From CAYMGQ01 sp964390055 (GTDB taxonomy: Bacteria > Bacillota > Clostridia > Peptostreptococcales > Natronincolaceae), in NCBI GenBank assembly GCA_964390055.1, contig CAYMGQ010000004.1, positions 62,001-126,000 of the forward strand: a stretch of DNA of 64,000 nt, read 5' to 3'. Positions within the stretch are counted from its first letter, which is position 1. Every line of letters begins with the position of its first letter. The notes beneath the pieces are model-generated. The model made no database searches. It had not been told where the DNA came from and was given only the letters and a program-made list of their open reading frames with translations. The position numbers and the translations under genes were made by a program. Positions 59,813 to 64,000 of this stretch are shown in pieces.

Positions 59813-60120
59813 TAAAAAATCCCTAGTATAGTAATATACTAGGGACGAATAAACTCGTGGTACCACCCATGTTTACTACTGATTCACATCAGCAGACTCT
59901 TCAGGTCAAGAATGGACTCTAACCCTAGCCATGTAACGGTGGCACTTCTCATTGAGAATACCGGCCTTACTTACTCAAATAGTTCTTTCAGTTCAGCAGC
60001 TCTGGAGTGATTATTATATACATATCCAACCCTGACTCTCACCCTACGTCAGTTCTCTGTAATTGGACTTTTTGTATTTTTCTCTCCGTTATAGCTTTTT
60101 TAAATTTCTCATTTTTCTTA
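59813..60120 (-). ncRNA. T-box leader, isoleucine-specific (ilv operon)
   Basis: The minus strand carries GGGTGGTACCACG (complement of 59856-59869), the T-box antiterminator motif with TGGT that fits a tRNA discriminator A. A terminator CCCTAGTATA/TATACTAGGG with TTTTTT follows (59813-59846). In the stem I region, ATC (complement of 60009-60011) followed by A and CTCC is in the specifier-loop position, an isoleucine codon. Uncharged tRNA-Ile should turn on ilvABNCD, which makes sense with ilvA first. Confidence 0.92.
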
Positions 60121-60130
60121 GATAATGAAT

Positions 60131-60159
60131 ATTCTAACTCTTATTCAGGAGTTTGTCAA
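60131..60159 (-). promoter_or_regulatory. Sigma-A promoter of the ilv T-box leader
   Basis: Minus strand TTGACA (complement of 60154-60159), 17-base spacer, TAGAAT (complement of 60131-60136). It lies between the leuB stop and the T-box, so ilv can be transcribed independently of leu. Confidence 0.85.
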
Positions 60160-60196
60160 CTCTTTTCTAGAAAAACTTTTGACTGTACCAAGTCAT

Positions 60197-61267
60197 TTAT
60201 ATCTTTGTCACAATAATTTCTGTCATTTGCATGGTTGAGGATACCTGGTCTTTTTCCCCTGCAATATCCTTAGTCCTATACCCTTCCTCTAGGGCCCTAT
60301 TGACTGCAAATTCAATGGCCCTAGCCTCTTGGTCCAGATTAAAGGAAAGCCTAAGCATCATGGCCGCTGACAGAATAGTTCCTATGGGGTTAGCCAGCCC
60401 CCTGCCAGCAATATCAGGAGCTGACCCGTGGATGGGTTCATATAGGCCCAGACTTCCCTGTCCCAAACTTGCTGAGGGTAAGATACCTATGGACCCTGTC
60501 AGCATACTTATTTCATCAGACAAGATATCCCCAAATAAATTGTTTGTTAAGACCACATCAAATTGGCCAGGGTCTCTTATAAGCTGCATGGCAGCATTAT
60601 CCACATACATATGGTTTAGCTTGACCTTGGAATAATCCCCTGAGACCTTTTCTACAGTTCTCCGCCATAGCCTAGAAGTTTCTAGGACATTGGATTTATC
60701 TACACTGGTTAAAATCCCCCTTCTTTTCTGTGCCCTATCAAAGGCAAGCCTTGCAATTCTTTCTACCTCCATTTGGCTATACATTTCCACATCATAGGCC
60801 GCTGGACCATCCTCCGTTTCCCTTCTACCCCTTTCACCAAAGTAAATTCCACCAGTTAACTCCCTGACTAGAAGAATATCAAAACCCTGGCCAACTATTT
60901 GTGATTTCAGAGGGCAGGCCTCCTCCAAGGACTGAAAAAAGATGCCAGGTCTCAAGTTTGCAAAGAGGCCTAATTCCTTCCTTAAGCCTAAAATTGCCCT
61001 TTCTGGTCTTTTATCCCCCGGCAAATTATCCCACTTATCCCCACCTACTGAGCCCAGGAGTATGGCATGACTATTCCTACAAATTTCTATGGTTTTCTCT
61101 GGCAAGGGATGACCATACTTGTCGTAGGCCACACCCCCTGCCATGGCCTCCTCAAATATAAAATTATGCCCATATTTTTTCCCTATTGTCTCTAGGACCT
61201 TGAGGGCTGAATCCACTATCTCTGGCCCTATTCCATCTCCCCTTATAACTCCTATTTTATACCCCAT
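60197..61267 (-). CDS. leuB: 3-isopropylmalate dehydrogenase LeuB
   Basis: 356 residues. NAD-dependent oxidative decarboxylation of 3-isopropylmalate. GDGIGPEIVDSALKVLE, SVGGDKWDNLPG, RELTGGIYFG and EPIHGSAPDIAG are diagnostic of the family. AGGAGGTAAGC precedes the ATG. Nine bases after leuD; last gene of the leu set in this window, without a clear terminator of its own before the ilv promoter. Confidence 0.96.
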   Translation of the reverse strand: MGYKIGVIRGDGIGPEIVDSALKVLETIGKKYGHNFIFEEAMAGGVAYDKYGHPLPEKTIEICRNSHAILLGSVGGDKWDNLPGDKRPERAILGLRKELGLFANLRPGIFFQSLEEACPLKSQIVGQGFDILLVRELTGGIYFGERGRRETEDGPAAYDVEMYSQMEVERIARLAFDRAQKRRGILTSVDKSNVLETSRLWRRTVEKVSGDYSKVKLNHMYVDNAAMQLIRDPGQFDVVLTNNLFGDILSDEISMLTGSIGILPSASLGQGSLGLYEPIHGSAPDIAGRGLANPIGTILSAAMMLRLSFNLDQEARAIEFAVNRALEEGYRTKDIAGEKDQVSSTMQMTEIIVTKI

Positions 61268-61276
61268 GCTTACCTC

Positions 61277-61765
61277 CTAAATTTTTGTCCTAATATAATT
61301 TATAAGTCCTTCTTTTTCAATTATCCTTTTAATAAATCGGGGATAGGGCCGACCCTCATATATTACATTCCTTGTTATGTTTTTTATTTGCCCCTTGTCA
61401 AAATCCACTTGAATTATATCCCCCTCCTGTATTTCCCTTGCAGCATCAGGGCTTTCTATGATTGGCAACCCAATATTAAAGGAATTTCTATAAAAAATTC
61501 TAGCAAAACTTTCAGCTATTACACAGGCCACCCCCGATGCCTTAATAGCTATTGGGGCATGTTCTCTAGAAGAACCACAGCCAAAATTCCTTTGGCCCAC
61601 TATGATGTCCCCTTCCTTTACCCTTGAGGCAAATTCCTTATCTATATCCTCCATGCAATGGTTTTTAAGGACCTCTGGGTCCCCAGTATTCAAGTATCTA
61701 GCGGGGATTATGGCATCTGTATCAATATTGTCTCCGTATTTAAAAACCCTTCCCTCCACCTTCAT
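61277..61765 (-). CDS. leuD: 3-isopropylmalate dehydratase small subunit LeuD
   Basis: 162 residues. Short, archaeal or homoaconitase-related type. VFKYGDNIDTDAIIPARYLNT at the N-terminus, FGCGSSREHAPIAIK for substrate binding and YRNSFNIGLPI. AGGGGGAGGGAG precedes the ATG. Its stop is one base from leuC, so they are coupled. Works as a heterodimer with LeuC. Confidence 0.96.
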   Translation of the reverse strand: MKVEGRVFKYGDNIDTDAIIPARYLNTGDPEVLKNHCMEDIDKEFASRVKEGDIIVGQRNFGCGSSREHAPIAIKASGVACVIAESFARIFYRNSFNIGLPIIESPDAAREIQEGDIIQVDFDKGQIKNITRNVIYEGRPYPRFIKRIIEKEGLINYIRTKI

Positions 61766-61766
61766 T

Positions 61767-63038
61767 TTAATCTCCCTCCCCCACTCTTTCTGGATTGTAT
61801 ATTCTTCCCATTACAGCTGATGCAGCTGCTACCCCAGGACTTGCCAAATAAATTTCCGACTCTGGGTGCCCCATCCTACCCACAAAGTTCCTATTGGTAG
61901 TTGCTACACACCGTTCTCCCGCCGCCAATATTCCCATATGACCCCCTAGGCATGGGCCACAGGTGGGGGTGCTAACCACAGCCCCTGCCTTAATAAATAT
62001 TGTGATAAGACCCTCCTCAATAGCCTGAAGGTATATCTTTTGAGTGGCGGGAAATATTATTGTCCTTACCCCTCCATGGACCCTTCTCCCCCTTAAAATC
62101 TTAGCCGCTGCCCTCAAGTCCCCTATCCTCCCATTGGTACAGGACCCTATTACCACCTGGTCTATTTCAATTTCTCCCACCTCATCAATGGTCCTAGTAT
62201 TGTCTGGTATATGGGGGAAGGAAACCGTGGGTCTTAATTTTGATAGGTCTATAGTATATTCCTCATCATATTGAGCATTTCTATCTGCCTGGTAGACTTG
62301 AAATTTCCTTTTTGAATGGTCCTCCATATATCCTATGGTCAATTTATCTACTGGGAATATTCCATTCTTTGCCCCTGCCTCAATGGCCATATTTGAAATG
62401 GTAAACCTGTCATCCATTGACAAATACCCAACCCCCTCCCCGGCAAATTCAATAGACTTGTATAGGGCCCCATCCACCCCAATTTTACCTATTATATGGA
62501 GGATTACGTCCTTGCCACTTACCCATTTGGAGGGTTTTCCTACAAGGTTAATCTTAATAGCCGATGGGACTTTAAACCAGGCTTGTCCTGTGGCCATTCC
62601 CCCCGCCATATCAGTACTTCCCACCCCTGTGGAAAAGGCTCCCAGGGCCCCATAGGTACAGGTATGGGAATCGGCTCCAATAACCACATCCCCCGCCACC
62701 ACCAGGCCCTTCTCAGGAAGGAGGGCATGCTCTATCCCCATTTCTCCTATTTCAAAGTAATTTTTTATCCCCTCCTTGTAGGCAAATTCCCTCATGTATT
62801 TACATTGTTCTGCTGATTTTATATCCTTATTGGGGGTAAAATGATCAGGAACTAGGGCAATTTTACCCCTATCATATACCCCTTCTACTCCCATTTTTTC
62901 AAACTCCCTTATGGCAACAGGACCAGTTATGTCATTGGCCAAGACCATATCCAGTTTAGCCTCAATAAACTGTCCTGCCACAACCCTATCAAGACCTGCC
63001 TTGGCCGCTAGAATTTTCTGTGTCATTGTCATTCCCAT
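61767..63038 (-). CDS. leuC: 3-isopropylmalate dehydratase large subunit LeuC
   Basis: 423 residues, the short LeuC type also seen in Archaea (the enteric type is about 466). The aconitase Fe-S ligands are in VIGSCTNGRIGDL and TPTCGPCLGGHMG, with GADSHTCTYGALGAFSTGVGS earlier. GGAGGC precedes the ATG. Oxygen-labile cluster enzyme of leucine synthesis. Confidence 0.96.
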   Translation of the reverse strand: MGMTMTQKILAAKAGLDRVVAGQFIEAKLDMVLANDITGPVAIREFEKMGVEGVYDRGKIALVPDHFTPNKDIKSAEQCKYMREFAYKEGIKNYFEIGEMGIEHALLPEKGLVVAGDVVIGADSHTCTYGALGAFSTGVGSTDMAGGMATGQAWFKVPSAIKINLVGKPSKWVSGKDVILHIIGKIGVDGALYKSIEFAGEGVGYLSMDDRFTISNMAIEAGAKNGIFPVDKLTIGYMEDHSKRKFQVYQADRNAQYDEEYTIDLSKLRPTVSFPHIPDNTRTIDEVGEIEIDQVVIGSCTNGRIGDLRAAAKILRGRRVHGGVRTIIFPATQKIYLQAIEEGLITIFIKAGAVVSTPTCGPCLGGHMGILAAGERCVATTNRNFVGRMGHPESEIYLASPGVAAASAVMGRIYNPERVGEGD

Positions 63039-63077
63039 TATTTTAGCCTCCTAATTCTATTACTTGTATCCAGCTTT

Positions 63078-64000
63078 TTAAGAAACCATTGTCTCTTCTA
63101 AGGTGGCATAGATACTATTAACTGCATTAATATAAGCACTAATACTGGCCTCCACCACATTTACACTTGTCCCTCGACCAATATAGTAGTCCCCGTCATA
63201 TTTTAATTTGACTACTGAATAACCTAGGGCATCCGTCCCCTCTGTAACCGATTGTATGGAATAGTCCTCCAAGTCCACATGGATAGATATGCATTTTTCT
63301 ATGGCACTAAAGGCCGCATCCACTGGCCCTTGGGCCGAGGAAATTCCTTCTATATTTTTACCCCCATGCCTTAATACAACTGATGCCGTTGTTGTTATGG
63401 TATTGCCACTATTGATTACAAACCTCTCCAGCTTATAGGTATCCTCAACCCTTGTTTCCCTCTTTAAAATAATTGCATCTATATCCCTATCATAAATTTG
63501 TTTTTTCTTATCTGCTAATTCCTTAAACTCCACAAAGGCTTTTTCCAATTCCTCCCCGCTTAGGTCATAACCCATGGATTTAACCTTGTCCTTAAAGGCA
63601 TGCCTGCCAGAATGTTTTCCTATCACCATATTGTTTGTACTAATACCAATGGATTCAGGCCTCATAATTTCATAGGTTTCTGGATTGCTTAGGACTCCAT
63701 GTTGGTGGATACCTGATTCATGGGCAAAGGCATTGGCCCCTACTATAGCCTTGTTAGGTTGGACTCCAATCCCTGTAATACTGGACAAAAGATTGCTTGT
63801 CTTCATAATTTCCTGAGTCTTTATATTGGATTTAAAAGCATAATAGTCTTGTCTTACCTCCATGGCCATAACCAATTCCTCAAGGGCCGCATTTCCTGCC
63901 CTCTCCCCAATACCATTAACAGTACACTCAAATTGAGTGGCCCCAGCCCTAGCTGCAGCAAGGGTATTAGCAACGGCTAAACCCAGGTCATTATGGCAAT
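63078..64000 (-). CDS. leuA: 2-isopropylmalate synthase LeuA (partial, C-terminal part)
   Basis: The right edge cuts the gene; the visible part is about 307 residues. From the edge it reads CHNDLGLAVANTLAAARAGA, which is the HxH metal site region and GIGERAGNAALEE of the DRE-TIM synthase domain, so an ATG at 63875 that a gene finder might choose is internal. It ends with the leucine-binding regulatory domain (VNVVEASISAYINAVNSIYA). First step of leucine synthesis. It lies 39 bases before leuC; any leader lies outside the window. Confidence 0.95.
   Translation of the reverse strand, partial: CHNDLGLAVANTLAAARAGATQFECTVNGIGERAGNAALEELVMAMEVRQDYYAFKSNIKTQEIMKTSNLLSSITGIGVQPNKAIVGANAFAHESGIHQHGVLSNPETYEIMRPESIGISTNNMVIGKHSGRHAFKDKVKSMGYDLSGEELEKAFVEFKELADKKKQIYDRDIDAIILKRETRVEDTYKLERFVINSGNTITTTASVVLRHGGKNIEGISSAQGPVDAAFSAIEKCISIHVDLEDYSIQSVTEGTDALGYSVVKLKYDGDYYIGRGTSVNVVEASISAYINAVNSIYATLEETMVS

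Noticed and set aside
1..64000. CRISPR arrays, insertion sequences, phage genes, tRNA or rRNA genes
   Set aside because: I looked for regularly spaced repeats, transposase or integrase-like proteins and RNA gene blocks. The only strong internal repeat is the SAM-I pair; nothing supports a mobile element.

Overview
The window reads as an AT-rich chromosome segment of an anaerobic, low-GC Firmicute, most likely class Clostridia. The grounds are the riboswitch and T-box leaders, strong AGGAGG-type ribosome binding sites, TTG and GTG starts, and gene families such as LUD, DUF1446/DUF4387, DUF2089 and LeuC of the short archaeal type. It is mostly metabolic and regulatory core. I see no phage, insertion sequence, CRISPR array, rRNA or tRNA.

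Layout. 1-1090: a partial PHP phosphatase, a tiny repeated hydrophobic protein and a TrpR-like regulator, all on minus. 1126-3841: methionine ABC importer metNIQ behind two nearly identical tandem SAM-I aptamers. 3907-6532: a chemoreceptor and a LUD protein. 6570-17192 (minus): purEL-F-M-N-H-D and, upstream, a guanine/hypoxanthine permease whose leader carries a PurBox pair, a guanine aptamer and a ykkC-class (probable PRPP) aptamer in series. 17228-18064: HxlR-type regulator and a Dps-like ferritin. 18114-26340 (minus): a sigma-54 island with an NtrC-type activator, a soluble GAF-PAS kinase, a DctM-like permease, an AtuA/DUF4387 pair and a sodium-solute symporter, and two textbook -24/-12 promoters.

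26768-31261: envelope-stress block, with a DUF2089 regulator plus YvlB-like protein on plus, facing a PspA-YdjG-YdjH-YdjI cassette on minus. 31433-38083: CoA-disulfide reductase/rhodanese fusion, EamA transporter, second chemoreceptor, a DUF3885-like protein and ndk. 38288-40922 (minus): metal P-type ATPase with a CPG (not CPC) motif, a copper-chaperone-like protein and an unknown 98-residue protein, preceded by a perfect palindrome. 40934-46767: a histidine-kinase remnant, two MATE exporters, a frameshifted gene, a zinc-ribbon protein, a D-Ala-D-Ala-ligase-like enzyme and YbjQ. 46776-51844: an ABC-2 exporter facing a NarL-type two-component system. 51896-53511: a YfjL-like protein and DegV. 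53630-64000 (minus): leuA-C-D-B, then a separate promoter with an isoleucine T-box, then ilvA-B-N-C-D.

The most interesting points are the layered purine control region (protein operator + two stacked aptamers sensing guanine and probably PRPP), the duplicated SAM-I aptamers with different expression platforms, and the sigma-54-controlled AtuA/DUF4387 transport island, whose substrate I cannot name from sequence.
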